64,000 nt of DNA from Roseivirga sp. UBA6052 (lineage in GTDB: Bacteria > Bacteroidota > Bacteroidia > Cytophagales > Cyclobacteriaceae): contig DIYO01000002.1 in the NCBI GenBank assembly GCA_002427755.1, forward strand, positions 158,845 through 222,844, read 5' to 3'. Made by a program: the position numbers and the translations under genes. How positions within the stretch are numbered: position 1 is the first letter of the stretch; every line of letters begins with the position of its first letter. Below are positions 52,767 through 61,909 of this stretch, in pieces. The notes below the pieces were generated by a model. The model saw only the letters and a program-made list of their open reading frames with translations, was not told the origin of the DNA and made no database searches.

Positions 52767-53991
52767 CAAGAAGCTTCTATCACTAATCATTTTAATGATT
52801 GTAGGTGAAACAGTGTTTCTACTCCCCTTTGTTGTTACTCGAGTATTTAGACCTACTTTTTTATCCGTTTTTGAAATCACCAATCTAGAATTAGGGTCCG
52901 CCTTCTCTCTCTATGGCCTTATTGCCATGGCATCTTATTTTCTTGGTGGCCCAATTGCTGATAAGTATAGACCTAAAAACCTGATTATTCTTTCACTTAT
53001 CATGACAGGAGCCGCTGGTTTTGTAATGGCTCAAATACCGAGCATCTATATACTTACTCTCCTATACGGCTTCTGGGGACTCAGTACTATCCTTTTGTTT
53101 TGGGCTGCTTACATTAAAGGGATTAGGGAATTTGGAGGAGAAGAAAGCCAAGGAAAGTCTTACGGCTTGATTGATGGAGGCAGAGGCTTTGTGGCGGCAC
53201 TGATAGCTTCTTCCTCGGTTCTATTGTTGGACGCTTTTCTGCCTGTTTCCGCAGAACTGGCAACTACTGAAAATCTTACTGATGCGCTCTCTAAGATCAT
53301 CAACCTGTTTGCAGGATTTTGTGTACTGTTCTCCTTAATTGTCTGGTGGCTATTACCTAAACGTACAGATTTTGTCAAATCGGAAAAGTTGAATCTAGAT
53401 GGTGTTAAAAAAGCCATCAATCATAAAAGCGTGTGGCTGCAAGCTATAATTCTACTATGCGCCTATGTTGGGTATAAGAGTACAGACGATTTTGGTTTAT
53501 ACGCGGCAGAAGCATTTGGATATAACCATGTTGAATCTGCACATATAGCCACCATATCATTTTGGGTTCGCCCTATAGCAGCCATTCTAGCCGGGTATTT
53601 GGGAGACCGATTCATACACTCCAAGATTACTAAAATCTGCTTCCTCATTCTTATTGCCGGTTCCTTAATGATTGCATCAGGTGTTTTGGAAAAAGAGTTT
53701 TTAGCATTTATCGGCATTACAATAGCTTCTGTTAGTCTAGGTATATATGGGCTAAGGGGACTCTATTATGCGCTATTTCAAGAATCTAAACTTCCGTTGA
53801 GTTATGCGGGTGCTGCCATAGGATTTATATCTGTTATCGGTTACACCCCCGATATCTTTTGGGGACCCTTAATGGGAATTATACTGGATAATAACCCAGG
53901 GGAAATCGGTCATCAATATCTTTTTTTAGTTCTAGGAGGTTTTGGGGTTTTAGGATTAATCTCTACTCACTTTTTTCAAAAAAGTGTGTAA
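52747..53991 (+). CDS. MFS-family transporter
   Basis: This 414-residue permease has 12 predicted membrane segments and major-facilitator features. GGPIADKYRPKN between segments 2 and 3 corresponds to the conserved loop, and AGYLGDRFIHSK is its repeat in the second half. The start at 52747 overlaps the previous gene by 20 nt, giving MDLKSNSKKLLSLI. The substrate is not evident. It is the last gene of the 49-54 kb unit. Confidence 0.88.
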   Translation: MDLKSNSKKLLSLIILMIVGETVFLLPFVVTRVFRPTFLSVFEITNLELGSAFSLYGLIAMASYFLGGPIADKYRPKNLIILSLIMTGAAGFVMAQIPSIYILTLLYGFWGLSTILLFWAAYIKGIREFGGEESQGKSYGLIDGGRGFVAALIASSSVLLLDAFLPVSAELATTENLTDALSKIINLFAGFCVLFSLIVWWLLPKRTDFVKSEKLNLDGVKKAINHKSVWLQAIILLCAYVGYKSTDDFGLYAAEAFGYNHVESAHIATISFWVRPIAAILAGYLGDRFIHSKITKICFLILIAGSLMIASGVLEKEFLAFIGITIASVSLGIYGLRGLYYALFQESKLPLSYAGAAIGFISVIGYTPDIFWGPLMGIILDNNPGEIGHQYLFLVLGGFGVLGLISTHFFQKSV

Positions 53992-54168
53992 GTCATGTCC
54001 TTCATAAGCATAGGTGTTCGTCATAAATTCAAACAACAACACTATGATCTATATGGTATTCTCCTTATTCCGTTTAATTGACTATAGCGCTAAAAGGATC
54101 GTTAAAGGATTGGTTATATTTTCTGGTAAATTAAATCGAACGTTAAAAATCCTACTCTAAACTGCCCT

Positions 54169-54681
54169 ATCGAAAAGCTATATATCATATCAGACCTTTG
54201 GGGTTTTAATCAAGAGGCCGCATGGACCCAAGACTATAAGCGCTATCTATCTACCAAATATGAAATTGAGTGGGTAGATGTGCCTACTATTTCACAAATG
54301 CCTAAAGAGATTCTTCTACAAGAAGAGAGGCATCAATTCTTAATTGACAAAGGGGTTTCAAGAGCTGTGGAATGGATGCTTGAGCATGTTACTGATGCAA
54401 GTATTCTTGGATTCAGTGTTGGAGGAACGATCGCCTGGAAGTTCGCACAAAAAAAACAGAACATTGAAAAACTTGTCCTGGTGTCGAGCACAAGGATAAG
54501 GCAGGAAAGTAACAGGCCTGACTGTTCTATTCAATTGATTTTTGGTGAGGAAGATGAATTCAAGCCTTCTATGAAATGGGCTAAAGAAATGGACCTAAGT
54601 TTGACTTTAATCAAAGATAATGGACATGAATGCTATAAAAACTGGCAGCTCATTGCCCCCTACTTACTTCAATGGTTTTAG
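54169..54681 (+). pseudogene. Alpha/beta hydrolase without a canonical start codon
   Basis: The coding frame is open from 54130 to 54681 and is clearly protein-like. It has KLYIISDLWGF (first strand), the nucleophile elbow GFSVGG, then LIFGEEDEF (acidic residue) and NGHECY (His). A normal start is absent. The codon in the expected position before EKLYIISD is ATC at 54169, and the next possible start is a GTG at 54280 that would delete the first strand. An ATT at 54130 is the only other option. It may be a recently inactivated gene, a gene using a rare ATT/ATC start, or a sequencing artefact. It overlaps crp by 4 nt. Confidence 0.65.
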
Positions 54682-55307
54682 AGCACTTCAATTCTATTTC
54701 TATGGAGTTCGATCCTATCTTCTCTTTCAAGTTTCTTAAGTAGCCTTGAAACCACAACCCTAGATGTGTTTAACTCAGTGGCAATCTGTTCGTGCGTCTT
54801 GTTAATCACGAATGAACCTGAACTCTGTTTTTTATCAAGCAGATACTTCATTAAACGCTCATCCATATTCATAAAAGCAATGCTATCTATGGTATACATA
54901 AGCTCATCAAAACGTGCCTGATAAGAGTCAATTACAAATTTTCTGAAAGATGGGTACTTAGACATCCACTCTTCGATATGTACCATAGGAACCATCCAAA
55001 GATTAGAATCGGCTTCTGCCACAGCTTTGAACTGACTCACCTGCGGACCAAGACAGCAACTAATCGACATAGCGCAAGCCTCTCCCCCTTCTAGGTAGTA
55101 AAGAAAAATCTCATTGCCTTGTTCATCCTCGCGCATAATGCGTAATGTGCCTGAAATAACCAGGGGCATTTCAGAGGCAGCCGCACCAGGTGATATTAAA
55201 GGCATTCCTTCCTTAACTTTAAACAGTCTTCCTGATTGGATAATCTCTACAACTAATGCTTCCTCTAAGCCATTCTGTTGTAGCAATGAAGCAATTTGAT
55301 CTACCAT
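54678..55307 (-). CDS. Crp/Fnr-family regulator with cysteine cluster
   Basis: This 209-residue regulator has a cyclic-nucleotide-binding-like beta barrel (about 15-125) and a C-terminal winged helix with THEQIATELNTSRVVVSRLLKKLE. The barrel contains Cys78, Cys84 and Cys85 (ACAMSISCCLG), which lack the FNR cluster spacing but could sense persulfide. In the recognition helix, the Glu that reads the TGA of CRP/FNR sites is Val. It should therefore read a different motif; GTAAC-N4-GTTAC is the natural candidate. It lies about 6 kb from the sulfur island and overlaps the hydrolase. Confidence 0.9.
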   Translation of the reverse strand: MVDQIASLLQQNGLEEALVVEIIQSGRLFKVKEGMPLISPGAAASEMPLVISGTLRIMREDEQGNEIFLYYLEGGEACAMSISCCLGPQVSQFKAVAEADSNLWMVPMVHIEEWMSKYPSFRKFVIDSYQARFDELMYTIDSIAFMNMDERLMKYLLDKKQSSGSFVINKTHEQIATELNTSRVVVSRLLKKLEREDRIELHRNRIEVL

Positions 55308-55410
55308 CTTAAATAAAATCCAGCTTTGAAATTAGCATACCCAATAAACAAAAAAGGTATGATATAATTCCTAAACTGTGTTTTAGTTAGGTTTCATTAA
55401 TAATAAAGAC

Positions 55411-55436
55411 ACAAAAAAAGGTGGACAAGCCACCTT
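55411..55436 (-). terminator. Terminator after ferritin
   Basis: The stem AAGGTGG/CCACCTT with loop ACAAG is followed on the minus strand by TTTTTTT. It ends the ferritin transcript. Confidence 0.85.
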
Positions 55437-55460
55437 ATATAATCTTACGCTTTGTAATAT

Positions 55461-56012
55461 CTATTCTTCTCCGGCATCGCCTGAATGAGCAGACTCACCT
55501 AAGCTTAGAATTGCTTTGTCAATGGTCCAAAGTCCTACTCCATCTTCACCAATTAAATCAAATAATTCAACCGCTCTTCTCGCAATGGTTTCTTCTTCAC
55601 GCTGTTCTTCAACAAACCAGTTTAAAAAGTTCATGGTTGTGAAGTCTTTGATTTGATAGCAATGATTAACGATTTCGTTGATTGAATTAGTCACTGCAAT
55701 TTCGTGCTCGAGAATAGTCTCAAAAACCTCTCTTAGTGAGTTATAATTATGCTTAATGCCTGTAATCTCAGGTTGTAATGAGTGACCACCTGCTTCGTTT
55801 ACATAGTGAAAAAGTTTGAGCATATGCCCTCTTTCTTCATCGCTATGCATATATAAGAACTGAGCAGAATTTTCATATCCAGTCATTTCGCACCAAGAAG
55901 CCATAGACAAATAAGCAGCCGATGAAGATGCTTCCATGGCAATTTGCTTATTCAATAAATCTTCAGTTTCCTGGGTAAGTGACCTTTTAGCTGTTACTTG
56001 TTGTCTTTCCAT
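55461..56012 (-). CDS. Ferritin
   Basis: This 183-residue four-helix ferritin stores iron in the cytoplasm. Ferroxidase ligands are visible in NKQIAMEASSSAAYLSMA (Glu), SDEERGHM (ExxH) and EEQREEE (Glu). The length and motifs fit bacterial non-haem ferritin (FtnA-type) rather than Dps or bacterioferritin, because the haem Met is absent. It is monocistronic with its own terminator. Confidence 0.93.
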   Translation of the reverse strand: MERQQVTAKRSLTQETEDLLNKQIAMEASSSAAYLSMASWCEMTGYENSAQFLYMHSDEERGHMLKLFHYVNEAGGHSLQPEITGIKHNYNSLREVFETILEHEIAVTNSINEIVNHCYQIKDFTTMNFLNWFVEEQREEETIARRAVELFDLIGEDGVGLWTIDKAILSLGESAHSGDAGEE

Positions 56013-56065
56013 TTCTAAAAATTATCTCTGCGAAGTTAAAGATTCTTTAACCCTAAAACAGTTAT

Positions 56066-57553
56066 TTACTGTGGTTGTTCAAAATTCAGGTACGGAATAC
56101 CAGCCGACCAGAAAAGAAGTGCTTTGGCCTTCTCTACCTCCGCCTTTAGCTTAAGTAATTTAACCTGCGATTCAAGTAACTTGTCTTGTTGGAAATTGAT
56201 CTTAAATAGATCACTATCTCCTACCTCTAAATTGAATAACTCGGCTTCTAAAAGTAACTGATAATTGCCGACGGCTAAATCCGTAAGTTCAAGCATTTGC
56301 TTGGAGTTATCGAGTGCATAATAAGCGCCTTCAATTCCGTTCAAAATTTCAAGCTCTTTAAGATCTCTCTCAAAACTTGTTTCGCTAATCTTCAATTTAG
56401 ACTGGGCTACTTTCGCACGTTCCTTTCTCAAGAACAAAGGAAAAGAGAAATCTAATCCGAACTTATAGTTTTGGCCAAACTGCAGATCTCTTAAGCCACC
56501 ATCAGGCCCTAGAGGCGAGTTGATAAAGTCATAATTTACATTCAAACGAGGTTTGAGATTCTCTCTTGCCAGTTTTAAACCCACTTCTAACTGATCTAAT
56601 TTTAAATTCAACTTCTGGAGTTCAGGATGCTGTGACATTGCTTGAAGTAACAAGGTATCCAATACAGGATCTTCATTGCTGAGAATATCAAACAAGTCGT
56701 TATAAGCAGGTAAGTGATAGTCAGCCAGTTCCAATGGTTCTTCGTTTTCACCCCACAAGAAGTTTGAAAGGATTAAACCGGCATTCTGAAACTCCATAAA
56801 TGCAGTAGTTCTATCAATTCTTCTATTCTGAAGCGTAATGGCCGCTTGCACCGTATCAACTACCGCTGCTTCTCCAAATTCAAAATCTATTTTTACTCGA
56901 TCAAAGATTTCCTCAGATATCTCTAAAGAGCTTTCTATCACCCTAAAGTTGTAATAGGCAAAATACCAGTTCCAGTATTCCTTGGCCGCTTCTAATAACA
57001 GCTTGTTAATCACTTTGATTCTTTCAGCATCATTGATTCGAGCAAATAGACGCGCCTGTTTAACATCTGCTCTACGCTGATCTATAAATAAACCTCTACC
57101 AATGGGTAAACTAACACCTGTTGAAATTTGCCTGAAATCATCTGCAGATGGAATTGAGTTCTCAGGATCTAGGAAAACCCCGCGATTTTGATCTACACTG
57201 ATCTTAGGATCTATTGGGAACCACGTAGGTATCTTTAAAGTCGCATTAAAGATGTTGTAGTAATCTGTATCCTTGAAATCCTTGATGTTCCATGCCGACT
57301 CAATCTTAGGGTCGAATGCACCTCTAGCCATGCGAATCTCTTGCCTAGCTTGTTCAGTAAGTAGATCTGCCTGCTTGGCCACCGGATGGTTAGCTAGCAC
57401 CATATACATGAATGTATTCAATCCTAGTTCCACAGAACTATCACCTTTTCCATTCAGAAGGATGTCATCCATTGACTTTATCTGAAAGTCTTGTGCAGAG
57501 ATAGGTACAGTAAAAATCCCCAGTAAGTATAAAATGACAAGTCTCTTAATCAT
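56066..57553 (-). CDS. TolC-family outer-membrane protein
   Basis: This 495-residue protein has a signal peptide ending ISAQ, then a TolC/OEP-type repeat of long helices with a barrel at the middle of each half (for example VSLPIGRGLFIDQRR and GLDFSFPLFLRKERAKVAQSKL). It forms the outer channel for the HlyD-like adaptor and ABC protein upstream. It is the last gene of the export operon, 6 nt downstream of the adaptor gene. Confidence 0.92.
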   Translation of the reverse strand: MIKRLVILYLLGIFTVPISAQDFQIKSMDDILLNGKGDSSVELGLNTFMYMVLANHPVAKQADLLTEQARQEIRMARGAFDPKIESAWNIKDFKDTDYYNIFNATLKIPTWFPIDPKISVDQNRGVFLDPENSIPSADDFRQISTGVSLPIGRGLFIDQRRADVKQARLFARINDAERIKVINKLLLEAAKEYWNWYFAYYNFRVIESSLEISEEIFDRVKIDFEFGEAAVVDTVQAAITLQNRRIDRTTAFMEFQNAGLILSNFLWGENEEPLELADYHLPAYNDLFDILSNEDPVLDTLLLQAMSQHPELQKLNLKLDQLEVGLKLARENLKPRLNVNYDFINSPLGPDGGLRDLQFGQNYKFGLDFSFPLFLRKERAKVAQSKLKISETSFERDLKELEILNGIEGAYYALDNSKQMLELTDLAVGNYQLLLEAELFNLEVGDSDLFKINFQQDKLLESQVKLLKLKAEVEKAKALLFWSAGIPYLNFEQPQ

Positions 57554-57559
57554 CTAGTC

Positions 57560-58933
57560 TTACTTTTTAGCCTGAGCTTCTTTTTTACCATCTTTTGAAG
57601 GTGCACTATCATCTGGTGCTTCATATAGGCTTGGTGGGAAACCATTGAGCTGACGCCAGAGTTCGTACCATACTGCCACATTATCTAACATTACCCAACC
57701 TTTGGTTCCTGAACCCACTCTCACTTGATCAGGCCAAGGCTCATCCTCTGGATCAGGAACAATAAGCATACGATACTCACCTTTTTTGCTGTCTACACGG
57801 TCAATCACCTCTACTATTCCACCAAAAGTACCTACGGTAACATTAGGCCAACCTGAGAAGATCAAGGCAGGCCAACCATCAAACTCTATTCTAACTTTTC
57901 TACCTCGCTCGATCAATGGCACATCCATAGCCTTTACATACATGGCCACAGCTAAAGGTGGATTATAAGGCATAATTTCGGCCACCGCATCTCCCTCTTT
58001 GATTGTCTCTCCAATCCCTTGTCTAAGTGCCTTTTGTATATAGCCTGTCTGTGGCGCAATTATCTGATATTGCTGAGCTCTTACTTCATAGTTAGCATAC
58101 TCATTTTCCATCTTAGTAACATCCGCCTGATCCTTAAATATTTCAGCCTTTGTGTTATTCAAATCGGAATTAGCCTTCGCTATCTTTTCAAGGTATTCTG
58201 AACGTACTGCACTGATATTAACTCTGGCATTAATTACTTCTTGTTTCGTCTCAAGAAACTTATTTTCCGCACTATTTACCTTGTTCTTAGACTCTTGGAA
58301 CTTAGACTCCAGTTCTTGAAACTTAGTAAGCGGAATATTACCTCGATCGTAACGCTGCCTGTTTCTTTCGAATATATTTTCTTGGTTAGCAAATCTCACC
58401 TTCTCAGTTTCAAAGGCAATGCTATCTCTCGTTTGCTTATAAATGGTTTGCTTTAGCTTGTTTTCACTTTGCTCAACCTTATTAACTAAAAGGTCATTTA
58501 ATGCTTCAATCTGATCAGTCAAATTGATCACTTTTTCCTCCTTAGCTAAAATCCCTTCTTTCTTCGCCTCAATCTGCTGCAATGTTCTTGGTAGAAGTAG
58601 AGTATCGAAATACTTATCCTTGATCTCAGCTAGTGTAAGAATCGTATCTCCCTTAGTTACTAATTCACCTTCTATAACATTCCAATCAATTATTCTTCCA
58701 GCAATAGCTGATTCTACCTGCTGTGGTCTACTACCTGGATCGAAAGCTGTAATCTCACCATTACCTCTTATGTTCTGCTGCCAAGGCAAAAACAATAGGA
58801 TAATAAAGGCGAAAGTGACCATCAATAGAATCTTGGCTACCATTTTGCCGGCATCAGGAGTCTTGAGCGTTTTGAACAATAAACTCTTCTCTCTTACCCT
58901 GTTCTCTATAGAATTTTCTGAAATCTTCAACAT
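57560..58933 (-). CDS. HlyD-family membrane-fusion protein
   Basis: This 457-residue adaptor has one membrane segment (about 33-51), a split biotinyl-lipoyl domain and a long coiled coil (about 125-290, IEAKKEGILAKEEK through QADVTKMENEYANYEV). A beta-barrel follows with GYIQKALRQGIGETIKEGDAV, and a charged tail rich in lysine. It bridges the ABC exporter and the TolC-like protein. The N-terminal cytoplasmic part is about 30 residues, as in LapC/HlyD-type adaptors. Confidence 0.92.
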   Translation of the reverse strand: MLKISENSIENRVREKSLLFKTLKTPDAGKMVAKILLMVTFAFIILLFLPWQQNIRGNGEITAFDPGSRPQQVESAIAGRIIDWNVIEGELVTKGDTILTLAEIKDKYFDTLLLPRTLQQIEAKKEGILAKEEKVINLTDQIEALNDLLVNKVEQSENKLKQTIYKQTRDSIAFETEKVRFANQENIFERNRQRYDRGNIPLTKFQELESKFQESKNKVNSAENKFLETKQEVINARVNISAVRSEYLEKIAKANSDLNNTKAEIFKDQADVTKMENEYANYEVRAQQYQIIAPQTGYIQKALRQGIGETIKEGDAVAEIMPYNPPLAVAMYVKAMDVPLIERGRKVRIEFDGWPALIFSGWPNVTVGTFGGIVEVIDRVDSKKGEYRMLIVPDPEDEPWPDQVRVGSGTKGWVMLDNVAVWYELWRQLNGFPPSLYEAPDDSAPSKDGKKEAQAKK

Positions 58934-58937
58934 GGCC

Positions 58938-61109
58938 TTAAACTTTAATCAACTCGTTTAATTCTCCTGCTCTTAACAACTCAGCATAAGTACCCTGAGC
59001 TTTCACAGCACCTTTGTCTAACACAACTACTTTATCGCAAGCTTCCATTACCGATGGGTCGTTAGAAACTGCAATCACCGTACAGATATCCTGACTCGTT
59101 ACCATCTCAATCAACTTCTCTTTCTCAGACTTTTGGAAGAAAGCAAAGAAGTCGTTTAGAATCATAAGCCTTGGTCTTTTCACAAGCAGCCTCGCCATAA
59201 TCAGTTTATTGATAAACGAGCTTGAGAATCCCTTACCACCACTCACTACTTGAGTATTCATACCATCAGGTAACATGTTCACTTTGTCCGCCAAGCCAAC
59301 TTTTTGAATAGCCTCAGCAGCATCTAGTGTTGTAACCATTGGTTTACCCACCGTGATATTATCTAAGATGGAACCTTCAAAAATATCCTCTTGAGATACA
59401 TTCTTAGCGAGCTTATCTCTCAGGTTCATTAAGTCTAAATCTCTTAGACTATAACCGTTGATGACCACTGCACCAGTGTAATCAAGGTTAATTCCGGAAA
59501 TGATATTCATCAAAGTAGTTTTTCCGGACTCATTGCCACCTACAATACAGACGTTTTCTCCACACTTAAATGACAGATTAATGTTTTTAAGCGCAGGTTC
59601 ATTTTTGTCTTTGTATTTATAATTCAGCTCTTTGATATCAACCGTAAATCCTCTTTCTATTTGAGCTTTGCTTAACTCAATACCTCCCGGTTTTTCTAAA
59701 GGCATATCGGTTACTTGGCTAATCTTGTCAACGGCAGTTAGCATATCATAAACAACGTCCATGTAGGTAATGATCTTCTCAACCGAACTTAGAATTAGAA
59801 TGATAATTACCTCAGAAGCCACAAACTGACCCAAAGTAATCTCTCTACCAATAAGCAATGAGGTACCAATGATTAACAAACCACCTGTAATGGCTGCCTT
59901 AAATAATACAATGTAGAAGTACTGAGAAATGAGCACACGGAAATGGACTTTTCTATTCTTTAAGTAGTTGTTAACGTTGTACTCTGTCTTTTTAGTAGGT
60001 AAACTGGTATTACCAGAAATCTTGAACGAATTAAGTGTTCTCGCAATTTCTTCAAGCCAATACACCACCTTGTATTTGAACTTTGATTCTTTAATTGATG
60101 AAGCCAACCCTTTAGGCCCTGTTAATCTGAAGATGAGGAATAAGGTAACTACTAGTGCTAAACCAAAGAATACAAAGAATGGGTGGTAGAACGATAGAAG
60201 TACAAGTCCAAATAAGATTTGGATTATACCTGACACTAAATCACCAAGCAACTTTGGTAATCCCTTTTGTATGGTTAATACATCAAAAAAGCGGTTTACC
60301 AATTCAGGTGCGTGAATCTTAGAAAGTGCTTCTACTCTCATTCTAGGAATTCTATAGGTGAATTCTAGTGCTGCTTTAGTGAATATCCTCCTTTGCAAAT
60401 ACTCGACAATAGTGATCTGCATAATCTGAAGTCCTCCTGAAGCCAGAATACCTATCAGAACAAGGGCGATAAGTAAGTAGATTGAGCTAAACACCACACC
60501 ACCTGAAACTAGTTCAACGGTTGCCTGAATACCAAGGGGCAAGGTCAATGAAACAATACCAACAAAGGCAGCATAAATAAATACGTATAAGATATCTTTC
60601 TTCTCAGCGCCTAAAAGACGAATTAGTCTTTGCACTGGAGTAAGTGGTTTAGGGCTTTCTCCCTCACTATGGTCAGAGACTAAACTGTCATAACTGAATG
60701 CTCCTAGAAAGACAATCTCTCCAGATTCCTCCTTTAACAGCTTCCCTTCAATATCTTCAAATGCTATATCCTTGGTAAAATCCTCCTCTATTAGCTTTAC
60801 CCTTACCTTTGACTTTTCTTTGTAGATAATAACTGGTGCAAAACCACCACCATTCATTCTAAAAGCGATGGTTGGTATCTCTACAGCTTTGATAAAATCT
60901 GGCAGTTCTTCAGGATTTAAGGGCTGATCTAATAGAACCAGACGGATTCTATTAGCTTCCTCAACCAAATCTCTTTTGAATTCGAAGGCCTCATCTATAC
61001 TATAATCTCGCTTCAGGGCTACTAAGTCCGAGTAAAGAGCATCTTCTAAATCTTGACCTAGAATTAGCGTAACCTCCTTAATAAGTCTTCCTATTTGTTG
61101 ACTAGTCAT
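58938..61109 (-). CDS. ABC exporter with degenerate ATPase motifs
   Basis: This 723-residue type I exporter has a cysteine-less peptidase-like N-terminal domain (1-145), a six-segment membrane domain (about 170-450) and an ATPase domain (490-715). Walker A is GGNESGKT (524-531) and the Q-loop is present (VSQED). The signature is VSGGKG. Walker B reads MILND, so both the magnesium Asp and the catalytic Glu are replaced (Asn652, Asp653). The H-loop His is Asn683. It may hydrolyse ATP slowly or not at all. It is followed by HlyD and TolC partners. Confidence 0.9.
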   Translation of the reverse strand: MTSQQIGRLIKEVTLILGQDLEDALYSDLVALKRDYSIDEAFEFKRDLVEEANRIRLVLLDQPLNPEELPDFIKAVEIPTIAFRMNGGGFAPVIIYKEKSKVRVKLIEEDFTKDIAFEDIEGKLLKEESGEIVFLGAFSYDSLVSDHSEGESPKPLTPVQRLIRLLGAEKKDILYVFIYAAFVGIVSLTLPLGIQATVELVSGGVVFSSIYLLIALVLIGILASGGLQIMQITIVEYLQRRIFTKAALEFTYRIPRMRVEALSKIHAPELVNRFFDVLTIQKGLPKLLGDLVSGIIQILFGLVLLSFYHPFFVFFGLALVVTLFLIFRLTGPKGLASSIKESKFKYKVVYWLEEIARTLNSFKISGNTSLPTKKTEYNVNNYLKNRKVHFRVLISQYFYIVLFKAAITGGLLIIGTSLLIGREITLGQFVASEVIIILILSSVEKIITYMDVVYDMLTAVDKISQVTDMPLEKPGGIELSKAQIERGFTVDIKELNYKYKDKNEPALKNINLSFKCGENVCIVGGNESGKTTLMNIISGINLDYTGAVVINGYSLRDLDLMNLRDKLAKNVSQEDIFEGSILDNITVGKPMVTTLDAAEAIQKVGLADKVNMLPDGMNTQVVSGGKGFSSSFINKLIMARLLVKRPRLMILNDFFAFFQKSEKEKLIEMVTSQDICTVIAVSNDPSVMEACDKVVVLDKGAVKAQGTYAELLRAGELNELIKV

Positions 61110-61111
61110 AT

Positions 61112-61789
61112 CTAAGCGTCAATCGTTTTTAAAATCATGTCCATCAAGAAATTGTAATTGTCTTCATGCACTTTACCTTCTTTATACTGATGTTCAGTAA
61201 GTCTTGGCAAGTGCCTTGAAAAGAATATTTGCTGGTGTGAAGCTTCCAAGCAAGTACTTGTTAACGCATGTGCGTAATCATAGTTAGGATTTATCTCTTT
61301 TATAAAGGATGCCACTTTCTCACAGAGTGATTTGTAACCAAGGAAAGATCCATCCTTGTTATCATCATCAACATGCTTTGTTAGGTAAGCTTTATCTGAC
61401 TCATAAATAACAATTCGCTGAAGTGCTGTTTCATCAATATCCGGGAAGTAGTCATCATTGACATTCACTTCTGTTATCATCTTCATGGCAATAGCTAAAC
61501 GCTCCTGAGGATCTTTGATATTGTTGGTAGCAAAATCAATTTGATATTCTAGCCAGTTCCAATACCAAGCCATCAAATAGATCAAGAGTTTGTGTTTACT
61601 CTCAAAGTATCTGTAGATAGACGCTTCTGTGGACTGAATTTCTGCTGAAAGTTTTTTAAAAGTGAAGCCTTCTAACCCAAGCTCATCAATCATTTTGATA
61701 GAACTTTGGATGATCTTTCTCCCCAAAACGGTTTCTTGGGGATCGCGAAGGAACAACTTCTCATTAATCTGTAGTCTTAAAGTTGCCAT
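61112..61789 (-). CDS. TetR-family regulator of the export operon
   Basis: This 225-residue protein has an N-terminal helix-turn-helix (IIQSSIKMIDELGLEGFTFKKLSAEIQSTEASIYRYFESKHKLLIYLMAWYW is the region from about 27) and a helical ligand domain. It is the first gene, 2 nt upstream of the ABC gene, and a palindrome lies upstream of its start. It probably represses its own operon in the absence of a ligand. Confidence 0.9.
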   Translation of the reverse strand: MATLRLQINEKLFLRDPQETVLGRKIIQSSIKMIDELGLEGFTFKKLSAEIQSTEASIYRYFESKHKLLIYLMAWYWNWLEYQIDFATNNIKDPQERLAIAMKMITEVNVNDDYFPDIDETALQRIVIYESDKAYLTKHVDDDNKDGSFLGYKSLCEKVASFIKEINPNYDYAHALTSTCLEASHQQIFFSRHLPRLTEHQYKEGKVHEDNYNFLMDMILKTIDA

Positions 61790-61813
61790 TTCAAAGCCGG
61801 TCTTTCGAATTTA

Positions 61814-61826
61814 ATAGTATTACTAT
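61814..61826. promoter_or_regulatory. ATAGTA-T-TACTAT palindrome, probable TetR operator
   Basis: This perfect 13-bp palindrome lies 25-37 nt upstream of the TetR start, a typical place for autoregulation. Confidence 0.5.
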
Positions 61827-61878
61827 CAATAATGCTAGCAAGTTAACGCTAAGGTTCGAAAAAGGTTCAAAATTGGCC

Positions 61879-61908
61879 AAAAAAAAAGATCGCCCCCCAG
61901 CGATCTTT
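61879..61908 (-). terminator. Strong minus-strand terminator, end of RNA locus
   Basis: The stem AAAGATCGC/GCGATCTTT with a 6-nt loop is followed on the minus strand by nine T. A second hairpin with T-rich 3' flank (AGTGGGGG/CCCCCACT, 61942-61968) and a 13-bp perfect hairpin (61969-61999) precede it. Confidence 0.9.
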
Positions 61909-61909
61909 C

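Noticed and set aside
54044..54160. Small frame of 38 codons upstream of the hydrolase
   Set aside because: Basic, low-complexity and without a ribosome site. It could only serve as a leader for the startless hydrolase, and that is not supported.
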